From contig JAEOAD010002182.1 in assembly GCA_036365145.1 (NCBI GenBank), forward strand, positions 310,001-374,000: a stretch of DNA of 64,000 nucleotides, in the 5' to 3' direction. A program made the position numbers and the translations under genes. The notes under the pieces were generated by a model, which did no database searches, was not told the DNA's origin, and was given only the letters and a program-made list of their open reading frames with translations. Each line of letters opens with the position of its first letter. Position 1 is the first letter of the stretch. Of the stretch, positions 10,408 through 22,327 are shown one piece after another. Source of the stretch: Orientallactaga sibirica. Its lineage: Eukaryota; Chordata; Mammalia; Rodentia; Dipodidae.

Positions 10408-10554
10408 GCCAGGCGCGGGGCGCACACCTATAATTCCAGCACTTGGAAGGTAGAGGTAAGAGGATCGCCATGAGTTTGAGGCCACCCTGAGACTGACTAC
10501 ATAGTGAATTCCAGGTCAGCCTGGGCGAGAGTAAGACCCTACCTCGAAAAACTG
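10408..10554 (+). mobile_element. B1 SINE in L1
   Basis: Flanked by a 13-bp duplication aaaagactcagaa (10393-10405 and 10555-10567), which restores the L1 text when removed. Confidence 0.9.
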
Positions 10555-10692
10555 AAAAGACTCAGAAAACTAACAATAAAAGATAGCTTCCTCAACATGA
10601 GAAGGGACACTTTAAAAATATTGATAGCAAACAGGGCCATTGGGAGGAAAAGTATGAAAGGCTTCTTACTAGGATTAAGAACAAGATATGGA

Positions 10693-10844
10693 GCCGGGCT
10701 GGTGGCGCACACCTTTAATCCCAGCACTCGGGAGGCAGAGGTAGGAGGATCGCTGAGAGTTCAAGGCCACCCTGAGACTACATAGTGAATTCCAGGTCAG
10801 CCTGAAAGAGTGAGACCCTACTTAGAAAAAAAAAAAAAAAAAAA
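10693..10844 (+). mobile_element. B1 SINE in L1
   Basis: Head 'gccgggctggtggcgcac', long A tail. Duplication aagatatgga at 10683-10692 and 10845-10854. Confidence 0.92.
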
Positions 10845-11268
10845 AAGATATGGATGCCTGCTTTCACCACCACTATTTGGTGTGCTCAAAGTTCTAGCCC
10901 AAGGAAAGAAAGAAAAAAGCATCCACAATGTAAAGGAAGAAGTAAAACTATTTCCCTCTGACATTATCCTATACAGACAACTTTAACGAACCCACACACA
11001 CAGAAGAGCTAATAAAGGAAGCCAGCAAAACTGCAAAGTACAAAAATCAGTTGTGTTTCTATTAGCAATGAACAGTCTAAAATGAAACAAGAAAAAAACC
11101 CAGTTACTATAGCATAAAAAAACAACATACCTAGGAACAAATTTCACCAAAAGTCTTACACACTGAGAAAGTACAAAACATTGATGGAAGAAATGAAAGA
11201 CAACCAGAATACATAGAATGCTATCTTGTGTTTATGGGTTGGAAAACAAAAATATTAAGATGGTTTTA

Positions 11269-11574
11269 TGCGTTGAACCTGGAATAGCCACCGTGTGGAT
11301 CAATGGTTCCCCCGCTATGGTGCTATTTTGAAGACTGTGGTGTCGAAAGGTGGGGTCTAGCTGGAAAAATAAGTTACCAGGGGCAGGCCTTTGAAGATTA
11401 TCCTTGCATCTGGCTCCAGCCTGTTTCCTCTACTTCCTAATCTGCAGCATGTGAAGAAGAAGCCTCCACGACATGCTTCTGCCACCAACTGAAATCCCTC
11501 TGAGACCATGAACCAAAGTCAACCTTTCCACCCTTAAGCTGTGTCTGTCACTGCAACCAAAGTACCTAGTAACA
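11269..11574 (+). mobile_element. Solo MaLR-type LTR in L1
   Basis: About 305 bases with features of rodent MaLR LTRs: 'ggtggggtctagctgg' in the body and 'ccatgaaccaaagtcaacc' and 'cagtaaca'-like 3' end. L1 ORF2 text resumes after it. Ends are approximate and no clean duplication was seen. Confidence 0.55.
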
Positions 11575-12124
11575 GAATCCTGGCTGGTAGGGACTACTTT
11601 GTAGAAACTGAAAAGCTGAACCTAACTTTGATATAGAAATTCAAGGAATCCAAAATAGCCAAGACATTCTTGAAAAGGTAGCACGAAGTTGGAGGACTCA
11701 CACCTCCCAATTTCAAAAGTTACCAGACGGCCACAGTCACCAAAACTGTGCTATCAGCATAAAGATACATATATCCGTGAATGGAATAGAATTGAGAGTC
11801 CAGAGATAAACTCATACATCTATGGCTAACTGATTTTTGAGGAGAGTGCCAACACCAATCTCCAAAGGAACAACAGCCTTTCCAATAAGCAATGGTAAAA
11901 AGAAAACCCCAAATACCCACATGTAAAAGGTGAAGCTGGCAGTTCCATTTTAATTTTTTATTAGAGTAACCTCCATACTGCTTTCTGAAGCAGGAGCAGC
12001 ATTTCCTATTCCCGCTAGCTGTGTTATGACAGTTCCAATTTCCCCAAAGCCTCCCCAATACTCATTATCCTTTTATAAAAATCTTTGCACCAAAAAAAAA
12101 AAAAAAAAAAAAAAAACTTAAAAA

Positions 12125-12266
12125 GTTGGGAATGGTGGTACATGCCTTTAATCCCAGCACTTGAGAGGCAGAGGTAGGAGGATCGCTGTGAGTTTGAGGT
12201 CACCCTGAGAATATAGAGTCAATTCCAGGTCAGCCTGGGCTAGAGGGAGATCCTACCTCAAAAAAC
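12125..12266 (+). mobile_element. B1 SINE in L1
   Basis: 'gttgggaatggtggtacatgc' head, preceded by a 26-base A run that may belong to the target or to an earlier insert. Confidence 0.88.
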
Positions 12267-12688
12267 AAACAAAACAAATAAAATGCTACATGCTACCCCA
12301 TCAGGTGGAAGATGCTAGTTCATTGGGGTCTTGATTTGTATTTCCCTGATGGCCAGTGATGCGGAGCATCTTTTCATACACCTGGTGGCCATCTGTATGT
12401 CTTCCTTGGAGAAATGTCTTTTTAAGCTTTAGCATAATTTTAAATCATGTTGTCAGGGTCTTGCCATGCTTGAAGGCCAGGAGCTTCTAAATATTTTGTA
12501 AATTAACCCTTTATAAATATTTACCTTCATGCCATAGAATGCCTTTTCACTCTGTTGATTATTTTTCTTTTGGTACAGACATATAATAAATGTATTGCTA
12601 TAAAATATCAGGAAAGCCAAAAACAGTCTAGTGATTTCCAGGGGCTGGAGGTGGAGGGAGGAAAGGGTGAGGGCTAACTGTTAATGGG

Positions 12689-12920
12689 GCTGATTTCATT
12701 TATTGATTGATTGACCAATTATTTATTTGAAAGACAGAATACACACACACACACACACACACACACATATGGGTGCACCAGGGCCTCTTGACTCCACAAA
12801 CAAACTACAGACACATGCACCACTTTGTGCATCTGGCTTTACATGGGTGCTGGGAATCGAACCCAGGCTGGCAGGCTCTGCAAGCAAGTGCCTTTAACCA
12901 CTGAGCCATCTCCCTCATCT
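12689..12920 (-). mobile_element. DIP-like SINE in L1 3' UTR
   Basis: Target duplication tgttaatggg (12679-12688 and 12921-12930). A (CA)n run at 12739-12768 replaces part of the usual CT/GA segment. Confidence 0.9.
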
Positions 12921-13226
12921 TGTTAATGGGATTTGAGGCAGATGAAAATAAAATATTTTTTAACTAAACAGTTCTAGTTGGCAGTTGTACAGTATTGAAA
13001 ATGTACTAAATGTCACCAAATTGTTTACTTTAAAATGATTGACTTTATGTTATATAAATTTCACCTCAATTTTTTTTTAAAAAAAGGAATGGAGTAAGAT
13101 AATGTTAATTTCCAAAAAGAGTCAGTCATTTCTCATCTCTAAATAAGCTGCCATGTAGAAATTCAAGCTCGGTGTCACTAGTTTTCAAGATAAGCCAGAT
13201 ATCCAAATTTTTATGTAAGCTCTCTC

Positions 13227-13497
13227 AATTTAAAAAATATATTTTTTTTATTTGAGAGGAATATATAGAGAGGGACAGATAGATATAAAGATTATATATA
13301 TATATATATATATATGTATATGTATATGTATGTAGAGAGAGAGAGAGAATGGGTGTGCCAGGGCCTCTAGCCACTGCAAACAAACTCCAGACACATGTGC
13401 CACCTTGTGCATCTGGCTTACATGGGTACTAGGGAATCAAACCTGGGTCCTTTGGCTTTATAGGCATGCACCTTAACCACTAAACAATCTCTCCACC
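13227..13497 (-). mobile_element. DIP-like SINE with (TA)n tail
   Basis: Reverse copy with an expanded AT-rich tail (13290-13335). Duplication ctctctcaattt / ctctctcagttt (13219 and 13499). Confidence 0.88.
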
Positions 13498-13727
13498 CCT
13501 CTCTCAGTTTTCACACACTGATAATCAACTCACTGTTAATCTACTCAGTGCTTAAAAATTCCCTACCTGGGATGGACACAATAACTCTGTGAGTCAAATC
13601 AGCCCCACAAGCCACAGGATCAAGCTCTGCTCTGGTCAAGAGGGAGGCGGTGGAACACTCCCAGCTTAGAACAGCAGATGACATAAGCAGCGTCTTAGGG
13701 AATCCCAAGGTGTCCTCAGTTGGGGAC

Positions 13728-13912
13728 TCCAGGATGTACCAGCTGCGCAGGGTACCAGTCAGGCACTTTACAAACATCACCCAGACGCCTACCATCACAG
13801 GAGGAGGGGAGACAGGAGGCAGAGCTGAAGGCTTAGAGTGCTTAAGCAACTTGCCCAAAGTGAAAACTCTTAATGATGACATAAGCAGAGTTGGGACCAG
13901 AGGCATCTGAGT
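13728..13912 (-). mobile_element. MIR SINE
   Basis: MIR core on the minus strand: 'caggcactttacaaacatcacc' at one end, then 'ttaagcaacttgcccaaagt' and 'gcagagttgggaccagag'. The 147-codon minus-strand ORF across it is spurious. Confidence 0.75.
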
Positions 13913-13954
13913 GTGCCGGGTCACCATCTTGCCTGTGTGCCTTTCCGTCATCTC

Positions 13955-14445
13955 AAATTCATCAAGGCCAAACAGAACTCTCATTTCATCTTTCCCTCAA
14001 AAACCTTCATCTACCACAGCCAGCCTCCCCACCACAGAACAGAACCCCCATCCAAATCACAAAACAAAACCCTAAGAGTTGGATGGGGAGATGGCTCCCT
14101 TCCCCAGTACCCACATAAAGCCAGATGTACAAAGTAGTACATATGTCTTGAGTTTGTTTGCAGTGGCAAGAGGCCCCAGTGCACCCACAGTCTCCCTCTC
14201 TCTCTCTCCTTGCAAATAAATAAATAAAACTCGTAATAAATAAAAGCCCTACAAGTCATCCTCAATTTCTCCACTCCTCATTCCCATATCCAATCCTGCA
14301 ATGAGTCCAGTTCTCCCTGCCTTCATCATTTCATCAGCCCCATGGACCATTCAGCAGCCTCCCCATCGCCCCCTCTCAGTTCCCCAGATTACAGCCACAT
14401 GGACTTCTGGAAGATATATCCAATGATATTTAGTGCCCAGCTTAA
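13955..14445 (+). mobile_element. L2 LINE fragment, split by a SINE
   Basis: Pyrimidine/A-rich L2 3' type text ('gtcatcctcaatttctccactcc', 'catatccaatcctgcaatgag'). Confidence 0.55.
14077..14240 (+). mobile_element. DIP-like SINE, internally deleted
   Basis: Lacks the B-box region: the head 'gggagatggctc' is joined directly to 'ccttccccagtacccac'. Near-duplicate flanks aaccctaagag / agccctacaag. Confidence 0.75.
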
Positions 14446-15984
14446 AACATTTCAATTTATCACATCCTGTCCTTGCCATGGTCCAGAAAGGTGGGTGAAC
14501 AAGGGAGCCATTAGTCCTGGCCTAGCTATGTCAGCATGGGCCCCACATGTCTACCAGGAGGGGCACAAAGGCCCAGCAGAGCTCAAAAGGCACCCACTGA
14601 GAACTCCAGGAACAACAGGACTGGGCACCCAGGAGATGGGTCTCTCAGCCCAAGTCCCACACGAATCAAACTCTGTGCCTCAGTGACAGAATACAGAGTC
14701 CTGTAGTGGGGCCACCCCAGGTCACAGCCCAAAGAGCTGAGCCAGACCCATAGGGCTGAGCTGGCCAGCTTCAGCTGTCCAGGCCAAGTGGAAACCCAGC
14801 AAGAGTCCTTTTCTATCACATCCTGGAAACGCCCACTTACAACATGGCCTTAAGTGGGGAGTTGTTCCCCTTGTGCCCTGAATTTCTCAGAGGAGCACAC
14901 AGGCAAGGCCTATGTAGTCCAAGCCAGGAACCCACATCAGATCTTGGGGCTGGGAGGAAAAAGGCCTGACCCGGACAGTCATGTCTTCCCACACCTGCAT
15001 CCCCCGAAAACACACACACACACAGAGTCCCTTCTGTCCCTGACCTCTGCCCCTCCTTCCCCTGAGTGACAGGAGGTTTCTTTTGCCCTTGGTAGGCAAA
15101 CAGCCTCTCAGGGCTCCCTGCCAGGTGACAGTAGGAAAGGCTCTAGCCCCAGCCTCTCCAGGCCCTAGGTGGGACTCCTCCATGGCCCAGGGAACACTCA
15201 CCACAAGGTTCTTTAAGAAATCCATCATCTTCCCGTCCCTATGTCCCCATGAGGCAAAGACCCTCTCACCTCAGCAGCACCGCCACAGCGGCTGCTGCCA
15301 CCAATGCCGGGTGGCAGCTGCTTACGTTGGACAACTTCCTTAAGATCAAACAAGGAACTACAGGATTTGGGTCCCCGCCCGCCCAAAGCTGTCAGTCCGC
15401 ATTGACTAGCTCTGACCTTTGGCCTCTCCACTGCCAGGGCTGTTTTACTGAGCAGCCCAGGGCTGGTGGAGCCATCAAGTGTCCTTGTGTCATAAGAACA
15501 AGGGGTCCCTCCTCGGGGAGAGGCACACACACCAGTGGCTTATGAGAGGAATCCACCGGGGCCCAGGAAAGAGGGTTCCCTTTCATCCTCGTCTCAAAAG
15601 CACAGGAGGCCAGCGACAACCATGCTGACACTGAAGATCAGTGTCCCAGTGTTGTGGGAGTCAAGATAGGCCTCATTTGGTGGGAGTCTCAGTGGTCCCA
15701 TCTGTGAATTAGAAAGCCCTAAGTGCAAGAAAAATACAATGGGAAGGACACAGCAGGTGCATGCATCCCTGTGCACCACACAGAGCTTAAAATATCCATT
15801 TCCAAAGTGGGAGAGATACTAAAAGAACAAGAGGTTGCTTGGAGGCATGAGAGAGCATGGGGGGCTCTAGGCAAGGAGTCCAGAGGCTTTGGAAACCACT
15901 TTAAGGAAGAGCCTAGATTCTTTTTTAACCAACTAAATACATGACTTTTTAAAAAACATTAATGCACTTTAAAAAGAGACAGTG
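14446..15984. other. Long unique intron segment
   Basis: About 1.5 kb without recognised repeats apart from a short CA run at 15010-15024. The segment 15240-15420 is the most CpG-containing part. A possible splice donor (gtgagtg on the minus strand) lies near 15195-15201, but I could not support an exon. Confidence 0.5.
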
Positions 15985-16170
15985 GGGGTCTAGGGAGATG
16001 GGTCAGTCGTTTGAGGTGCTTGCTTGCAAAGCCGGCCAGCCCAGGTTCAATTCCCCAGCCACCCATATATAGCCAGATGGGTAACTGCAGCAGCAAGAGA
16101 CTCTTCCGCATGTGTGTGTATGTGCACGCACATACATACATACATACATACATACATACATACAATTTAA
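15985..16170 (+). mobile_element. tRNA-derived SINE with (CATA)n tail
   Basis: DIP/RSINE-type head, shortened body, then a CATA repeat at 16131-16163. The related SINE at 51606 has the same tail type. Confidence 0.7.
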
Positions 16171-16177
16171 AAACACA

Positions 16178-16535
16178 GACAGCAGAACTGGACAGATGGG
16201 TCAGTGAGTAAAGCACTTGCCATGCAATACTGAGTACCTGAGTTCAGTTCCCCCAGAGCCCTGTGAAAGCCAGAAGCTGTGGCAGGCTCCTGCAATTCCA
16301 AGACAAGAGGTAGAGATAAAAGGACTTCCCAGAAGCTGGCAGACCAGCTTGCCTGGCAAACTAAGCAATAGATGAGAGCCCATGCTTCAAATGTCATGAC
16401 ATCTGAAACTGTCCTCTGACCTCCACTTTGTGTGCTGTGGCATACATGGGCCCACACTCACACACATAAACATGAATACACATGCACATCATACACATTC
16501 ACACACACACACCAAATCAATAAATACTTTGTTAA
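16178..16535 (+). mobile_element. RSINE1/B4-type composite SINE
   Basis: Head 'ggacagatgggtcagtgagt', 'cctctgacctccactttgtg' and CA-rich end. Sits directly behind the previous SINE. Confidence 0.7.
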
Positions 16536-16551
16536 ACACATAGTAGTAAAC

Positions 16552-16715
16552 TGAAAGTGGTGGCACACACCTTTAATCCCAGCACTTGGGAGGCTGAAGT
16601 AGGAGGATCTCTGTGAGTTCGAGGCCAGCCTGGGATCACAGAGGGAGTTCCAGGTCAGCCTGAGCTAGAGTGAGACCTTGCCTTAAAAACAAAGAAACAA
16701 ACAAACAAACAAACG
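16552..16715 (+). mobile_element. B1 SINE
   Basis: Complete B1 with an (AAAC)n tail. Confidence 0.88.
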
Positions 16716-17584
16716 CAGCTGTCCCATGAGAAAAATTAAAACTAAGACAGGCAAATGGCTTGAAGAGACTCATAACACATCTATACCTGGGGACAGAAGT
16801 GCCTAAGTGCCCTGCTGGGAGGAACAGAGAATGGGAAGGGAGCCAGACCCTCCCCTGGATCACCAAGCCTCTCTCCAACACTAATGAGCAGACTCCACAC
16901 CCTCCACAGCCCTCACTACAGGCTCAGCTGTGAGAGGGAAGCAAGGACCCAGCTCACAAGAAAAAGAGGGTCATTTTTAAATCTCTCAAAAGGAATTTGG
17001 TGGGGGAGAAGTAGCCCTGGATTTAGTGTTTGACAGGCACGCTTCACCTCATGGTTCCATGGTGATGAACCGTGTGGCTCAAAATGGGGCCACTCTGCCA
17101 AGTCCACTGTGAGACGAGAGACATGGAATATCCTCCATAGAGGAAAACATGGTGACCCCTCATCTTTCCTCCCATCTCTGTGCTGGCTCTTCAACCCCAG
17201 CTCCTAAGCGAGCACAAGAAGAAACCCATCTTGTAGCTTCTCTATTCCTGACCAGCTAACCCCTAGGCACACAGCCCACCCCACCCCCTTTCCAGCAGAG
17301 CTTGGCCTATGTCTGCTCCAGAAACCCCACTAGCATCCCATGGACAGTCAGAAAAGGCCCCCTGGGGCTCAGAGAGGGCACAGCTCAATAGAGGCCTTGG
17401 CACAAATCCAGCAACACTACGGCTTGAAACAACACTGGAGAAGCAATGGAGAACAGAGGAGCAGAAAGCCAGACGTGGCCTGGACCATCTCACTCACCTG
17501 TAGAGGTCAGATGCAAGAGGGAATCCAGCTTGTGGAGACCACTGGCAATACCCCTTCCAACTCCTAAAATGCTAATGTAAAAGA
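16716..17584. other. Unique intron
   Basis: On the minus strand, 17503-17571 has both an acceptor-like and a donor-like edge (tttag and gtgagtg), but its open frames match nothing known. Otherwise featureless. Confidence 0.45.
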
Positions 17585-17677
17585 CTATGGGGAGGATAGC
17601 TCAGTGGGTAAAGTGTTTTCTTCACGAGCATGAGGATCTGAGTTCAAGTCCCATAACCCTTATAAAATTCTAGGTGT

Positions 17678-17900
17678 GGGGTGGAGAAATAGCTTAGCGG
17701 TTAAGGCTTTTGCCTGCAAAGCCAAAACACCCAGGTTCAATTCCCTAGGACCCATGTAAAGCCAGATGCATAAAGTGGTGCATATGTCTGGAGTTCGTCT
17801 AGCAGTGGCTGGAGGCCCTGGCACTCCCATTCTGTCTGTCTCTCTTCTCTCTATCTTCCTCTACTTGCAAATAAAATAAAATAAAATAAATCATTTAAAA
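17678..17900 (+). mobile_element. DIP-like SINE
   Basis: 17-bp exact target duplication ataaaattctaggtgtg (17662-17677 plus one base, and 17901-17917). Tail (AAAAT)n. Confidence 0.93.
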
Positions 17901-18051
17901 ATAAAATTCTAGGTGTGATGGCAAGCACCTGCGATCCCAGTGCAAGAGAGGCAAAGACAGGTGGATCCCTGGAATTTGCAGACCAAACACTCTAGCCTAA
18001 TTGGTAAGCTTCAAGCCAATGAGAGATTCTCTTTCAAAAAGAGGTGGACAA

Positions 18052-18270
18052 GGGCTGGAGAGATGGCTTAGCAGTTAAGGTACTTGCCTGCAAAGCCTAA
18101 GGATGCAGGTTCGATTCCCCAGAACCCAAGTAAGCCAGATGCACAGTCAAGGTGGCACGTGTGTCTGGAGTTCGTTTGCAGTGGCTGGAGGCCCTAGCGC
18201 ACCCATTCATATTATCTCTCTCTCTCTCTCTCTCTCTCTCTAATAAATAAATTTTTAAAAGAAAAAGGAA
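18052..18270 (+). mobile_element. DIP-like SINE
   Basis: Near-consensus copy. Duplication aaagaggtggacaa / aaagagatggacaa (about 18038-18051 and 18271-18284). (CT)n at 18214-18240. Confidence 0.93.
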
Positions 18271-18375
18271 AAAGAGATGGACAACATTCTTGAGGATAAT
18301 ACCCAAGGTTGTCATCTGGCCTCCACATGCTCCCACATACATGCATACATACAGAGATGTGTATGCAACACACAC

Positions 18376-19687
18376 AAAGGCCAGCAGAAGTGATGGTGTG
18401 AGGCTCATGGGCCTCTCTGACCCAACTAAGTCCAGGAATAATAGGGTTCCTGCATGCTCAGTGTCTCCCCCCCATCTCCTTCCACACCTGCTTCCAGCTC
18501 CTCCCCATTCCTGCTCAAGGCCCATAAGTCATTCAATAAAGTCTCCTACCCAACCCTGTCACGTTCATTCCTAAAGCCCCAGAGACATGGCAGGCCCTAG
18601 GTAACAGGACACACCATATCCAGGACCCTCCTGCTACCCCCATGGTCATGGCATACCTATGGTCCAAACTCCATCCTCTGCACAGAAGTTCATTAAAAGA
18701 TAGTAAGGAAGGTGAGAGATGGAGAACGAGCTTAGTGATCTCAGGAAGAACAGCCTTGGTCCCTCTCCTCTTACCCACACCACTTCATCCAGGCCCTGGA
18801 TGCATTCCCACTCCCTCTCATTTGGCCTTCAGGGATATTTAACTGGGAGTGATGGGTCAGTAAACTTCAGAGAATTACTTGGCCTGCTGAAGGTCATTCA
18901 GCCTGCTATAGCCGAGTCGAGGGCTGTGAGCCAAATGAAAGAGGGGGTGAGATGGGAAAATAGAAAGGAAGAGAATGGGAAGGTAGAAAAAGAAGGTAAA
19001 TGTGCTTGTGTCAAGCTCTGAAGGTGGGAAGGGCAGAAAGGACACTCCTAGCTGGCCAAGAAGGCCCTCAGCCCAGCAGCATCATGAGCAGAGGTGGCAG
19101 CATGGCCACTTCTCAGAGCCTCTCCAGGGTGGAGGAGCCCCAAGGACAGCCAAGCAGAGAAGAATGAGAGCCGGGAAAGCAGCAGCTCTTCTCGCGAAGT
19201 AAAACCATCCCCTGGCCATGGAAGTAGAGGTGGAAGAGGAGAGTAATCTCCATGCTAGCTTCCCCTCTGCCAAGTGAGCCTTGGGTGGCTCTGAGCGAGA
19301 CCCCTCTTCCTTCTCATCCATAGTACTGTCACTCAGGACCCACAGCAGCGCTGGTCCAATGAAGAAGCCCTGTGCAAGGCCACAGTCCCAGGATCAGCAG
19401 AACTTCCTTTCCTGCCTCAGATTTGCCCCAGTAGCTGTGGTCCAGGGAAAAGAGGACCTCCTGACAGTTAGACAGACTAGCATCCAACCCACTGTGCATC
19501 CATCAGCCAGCCCTGGGACCTCGGGCCTCATTTTCTTCCCTGGTAAGTTGGAATAAGGATTCCCCCATGCCTGGGTGTTTCCAAGAATGATCTGAGAAGA
19601 CAAAGGCAGATGTGGCCACCACATGAAACAGTAGTCATCAATAAATGCCTGACAGCTCTACAGCTATTGAATTCATACAATGAATTT
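18376..19687. other. Unique intron
   Basis: Mixed DNA with a purine-rich patch at 18935-19000. Several 60-100 codon ORFs on both strands, none with recognisable motifs. Confidence 0.5.
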
Positions 19688-19862
19688 TGGGGAAGTGTTG
19701 ACATTTACTAAACTCTCACTTCACTCATGTTCTCCTACCTGACCTTCATGGCTGGCCACCAGTACAGAAAGAGCTCTCGTCAGGCTCACTGTGCAGATAA
19801 AGAAACTGAGGCTGGAGGCTGAGAGGTAAAGAACTAGACCAATAGGCCAGCTTTCAGGGTTC
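19688..19862 (-). mobile_element. MIR SINE
   Basis: 'gcagataaagaaactgaggctggaggctgagaggtaaag' area is the MIR core seen in reverse. Confidence 0.65.
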
Positions 19863-19973
19863 AAGTTTGTACCAGCACATTAGTGGCTTGGGTTTGCTGC
19901 AAAAAAAGCTGGCTGATAAAGAGAACACAAATCTCAGGGTTTAACCCCTACCATCCTGCCTTAGTAGAACAGG

Positions 19974-20007
<34 letters not shown>

Positions 20008-20062
20008 CTAGAGCCTCATACATGCTTGGTGCCACTGAGATATGAGATATACCTCTAGCCCT
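19974..20062 (-). mobile_element. (CT)n and ID-like SINE
   Basis: Short CT run, then a reverse ID-type fragment ('gagcctcatacatgcttggtgccactgag ... cctctagccc'). Confidence 0.55.
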
Positions 20063-20439
20063 TAAAGCCTTGCTGAAACCCACAGCTCCAGTTCCCATAG
20101 CACTTGACACAGGTTTGGGCAGGTATCACATTATGTACAGCTAATGGCTAGGTCTGATTCTTTCTCTAAACTAGAAACCCCTGGTGGGCAGAAGCTATGC
20201 TTACACACACCAGAGTTATATACACACCAGATTATTTCCAGTCTAAAACAGTATTGATTGTAAGATGTGCATTCTCTTATGCCCACTAATAAAGCAAGCT
20301 ATGGCATGCTATTGAGTGGGAAAACACTCCTGATCTCACAGTGGTTAAATGAAGCAGGGAGAAGTGTCTCTAAAGCTATGAAACACAGTAGCAGTTGTTA
20401 CTCAGTAATTATTTGTACTTAGTAATTATTTCCTAGTAT
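20063..20439. other. Unique intron
   Basis: A/T-richer spacer without recognised features. Confidence 0.5.
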
Positions 20440-20625
20440 TGTGTAAAGAACACTGGATTGAAATGCACAAGACAGGTTTGTATCTTACCAGGTGGTTAAG
20501 GGGAAAGCTTCATATGTCTCGCTAAGCCTCAATTTTCTCATCTGTAAAGTGGAGAAATAATCGTTTTCATATGGGGTAGCTGTGAGAACCAGAAGCAGTT
20601 AGAGAAAGTGGTTTGTAACTGTATA
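20440..20625 (+). mobile_element. MIR SINE
   Basis: Forward MIR with 'cctcaattttctcatctgta' and 'aaagtggagaaataat'. Confidence 0.75.
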
Positions 20626-20779
20626 GCACTGAACCAGCCTAAAATAGAAACAAGATGAAAATGAAGATGGACAATGGTCCCTGCCAGGTGTGGATATGGT
20701 CAGGGTGTGCACCCCAGGCCTCATGCCTTGGTATCTGATTCCCCAGTGTGAGGTTCTGAGAGGTAGGGTATTTGGGAGC

Positions 20780-21163
20780 TGTAGCAGACAGCTTCAGGTT
20801 TGCTGAGATGAACTTCCAGACCAGGCACAGTTATGGAGGAAGGGATATTATTTATTGAAGCGTACAGATCCAGGGGAAGTTCCATAAAAGCAGGAGAAGC
20901 AGCCTGCTCTTCACAGGACCAGGCAAGAGAGAAAACCAACCAGGCACACAGCACACAGAGCAAAACTACAGCCCAAAAGCCACAGCACACTTCAGGAACT
21001 CCCCCTAGGCACATTTTGCATATCTTTACAATGGAATCTCAAACCATCACCACACCTTAAGACCAGCCCCCAGTGACCTTGCCTCTAGCAAGGTGATTGC
21101 AGTTGCAAACTATAACTAATAAAACACTGAATATATTGGGGGACATATATTCAAACTACCACA
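20780..21163 (-). mobile_element. Solo MaLR/ERVL-type LTR (family 2)
   Basis: 384 bases. On the minus strand it begins TGTGGTAGTTTGAATATATG and ends CTGCTACA. Exact 5-bp duplication ggagc (20775-20779, 21164-21168), the size expected for ERVL/MaLR. Second copy at 41005. No coding capacity. Confidence 0.8.
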
Positions 21164-21214
21164 GGAGCTAATGGGGATGTGATAAGAGGGTCAAGGTAGA
21201 GCCCGTGACTGGTG

Positions 21215-21400
21215 GTTTTAAAGGAAGAGAGAAACCACAGGAGACACATATGTGCTCTCTATCTTTTGCCCCACACTGCCTTGGGATTCTGTCAGCAGCT
21301 CCATCACCAGACAAGAGCTTGCCTTCCTTGGAACATAAGCCAAAATAAGTCTCTTTTCTTTATTCAAAAAAATGCATTTTTGTTACAGCATATATATCTC
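21215..21400 (+). mobile_element. MaLR LTR 3' half, old
   Basis: 'agacacatatgtgctctcta', 'gtcagcagctccatcaccag' and 'aagccaaaataagtctcttttc' resemble the 3' half of an old MaLR LTR with its polyadenylation signal. Confidence 0.6.
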
Positions 21401-22139
21401 CACATCTATGTGGATGGATGGATGGATGATCTACTGTAGACACTGCCAGGAAGTAGTGGGGAGGCCAAGCAGATATTTGCAAAGGGCACAGTAAGAGCAA
21501 AACTGCCCTGGGACAATCAGCCCCACTTCCCAGGACACAACCGGACTCCAGCTTCCAAGCTGCACAGTGCTGGCTGAGGTACAGGTATCTGTCCCATGGA
21601 GATTCTCTGGGCCAAGCTTCATGTTGGTAGAGGCCCTGGCCTTGATCCAGTCTTTTCCACAAAATGGGACTCAGCTCCAAGTCTGAGCATCCCAGGGTGG
21701 GGGTGGGGTGGAAAAAAATAACAGTGGAAATCTCACCAGGTTATTTGAGACAAACTTGGCTGGGCCTGTGACTGGCTGGACTGTCAGGTTCAGCATTTCC
21801 AGAAGGCAGAGCCTGAGCAAAGGCCCAGCAGGAAACTAAGGCCAGTGGGATGGCTTTGGTCTCACAGTGGCCACAGGAGCTGATAAGGCTTTCTGTTGTG
21901 CCTCTCCCTGAAGGGCAGAGGACACACAGGCTGAAAGGGGGAGACAAGGATGACTCCCCCCCAAAAAAATCTTCCTTCCAAGCTTCCTTACCCCTAGACC
22001 ATGGGTTGTCTCCTGGCTGGCCCTGGTACAGTGAGATTAGTCATATAGTGGTCTCTGCTCCCTAGACAAGGTTGTGCACAATCCATGGCATGTTCCAGCT
22101 CTACATATCACTACAAAATTCCTGTCCTGCCTCTTTTCT
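21401..22139. other. Unique intron
   Basis: A short GGAT repeat at 21412-21428 is the only repeat seen. Confidence 0.5.
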
Positions 22140-22327
22140 TTAAAAAAAAAATTATTTTTATTAACTTGTTTAAAAAACAGGGTGAAAGAGAGTATGGGCA
22201 CACCAGCCACTGCAAACAGACTCCAGATGCTTGTGTGTCTGGGTTTATGCAGGTACTGGGGAATCGAACCTAGACCAACAGGTTTTGCAAGCAAGTGCTT
22301 TGAACAGCTAAGCCATCTCTCCAGCCC
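22140..22327 (-). mobile_element. DIP-like SINE
   Basis: Reverse copy missing 'gggcctc' in its middle ('gggcacaccagccactgcaaac'). Confidence 0.85.

Larger units (their letters stand above)
10032..13085 (+). mobile_element. L1 remnant, ORF2 to 3' end, multiply interrupted
   Basis: L1 ORF2-like DNA (10032-11268, 11575-11945) is followed by 3' pieces (11945-12088, 12267-12688, 12931-13085). Recognisable spots are 'gaatttattccaggaatgcaagc', 'gaaaagctgaacctaa' and 'cttgatttgtatttccctgatggcc'. Stops and indels break every frame. Younger insertions are three B1s, one LTR and one DIP. The 3' pieces may come from a second L1. Confidence 0.75.
17585..18375 (+). mobile_element. RSINE1/B4-type SINE split by two DIP SINEs
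   Basis: Three pieces (17585-17677, 17918-18051, 18285-18375) read as one composite SINE once the two younger insertions are removed. Confidence 0.75.

Noticed and set aside
13541..13984. 147-codon minus-strand ORF
   Set aside because: It crosses a MIR element and has no domain or splice support.
17503..17571. Minus-strand block bounded by tttag and gtgagtg
   Set aside because: Two frames are open, but neither gives a known peptide. Short blocks like this arise often by chance.
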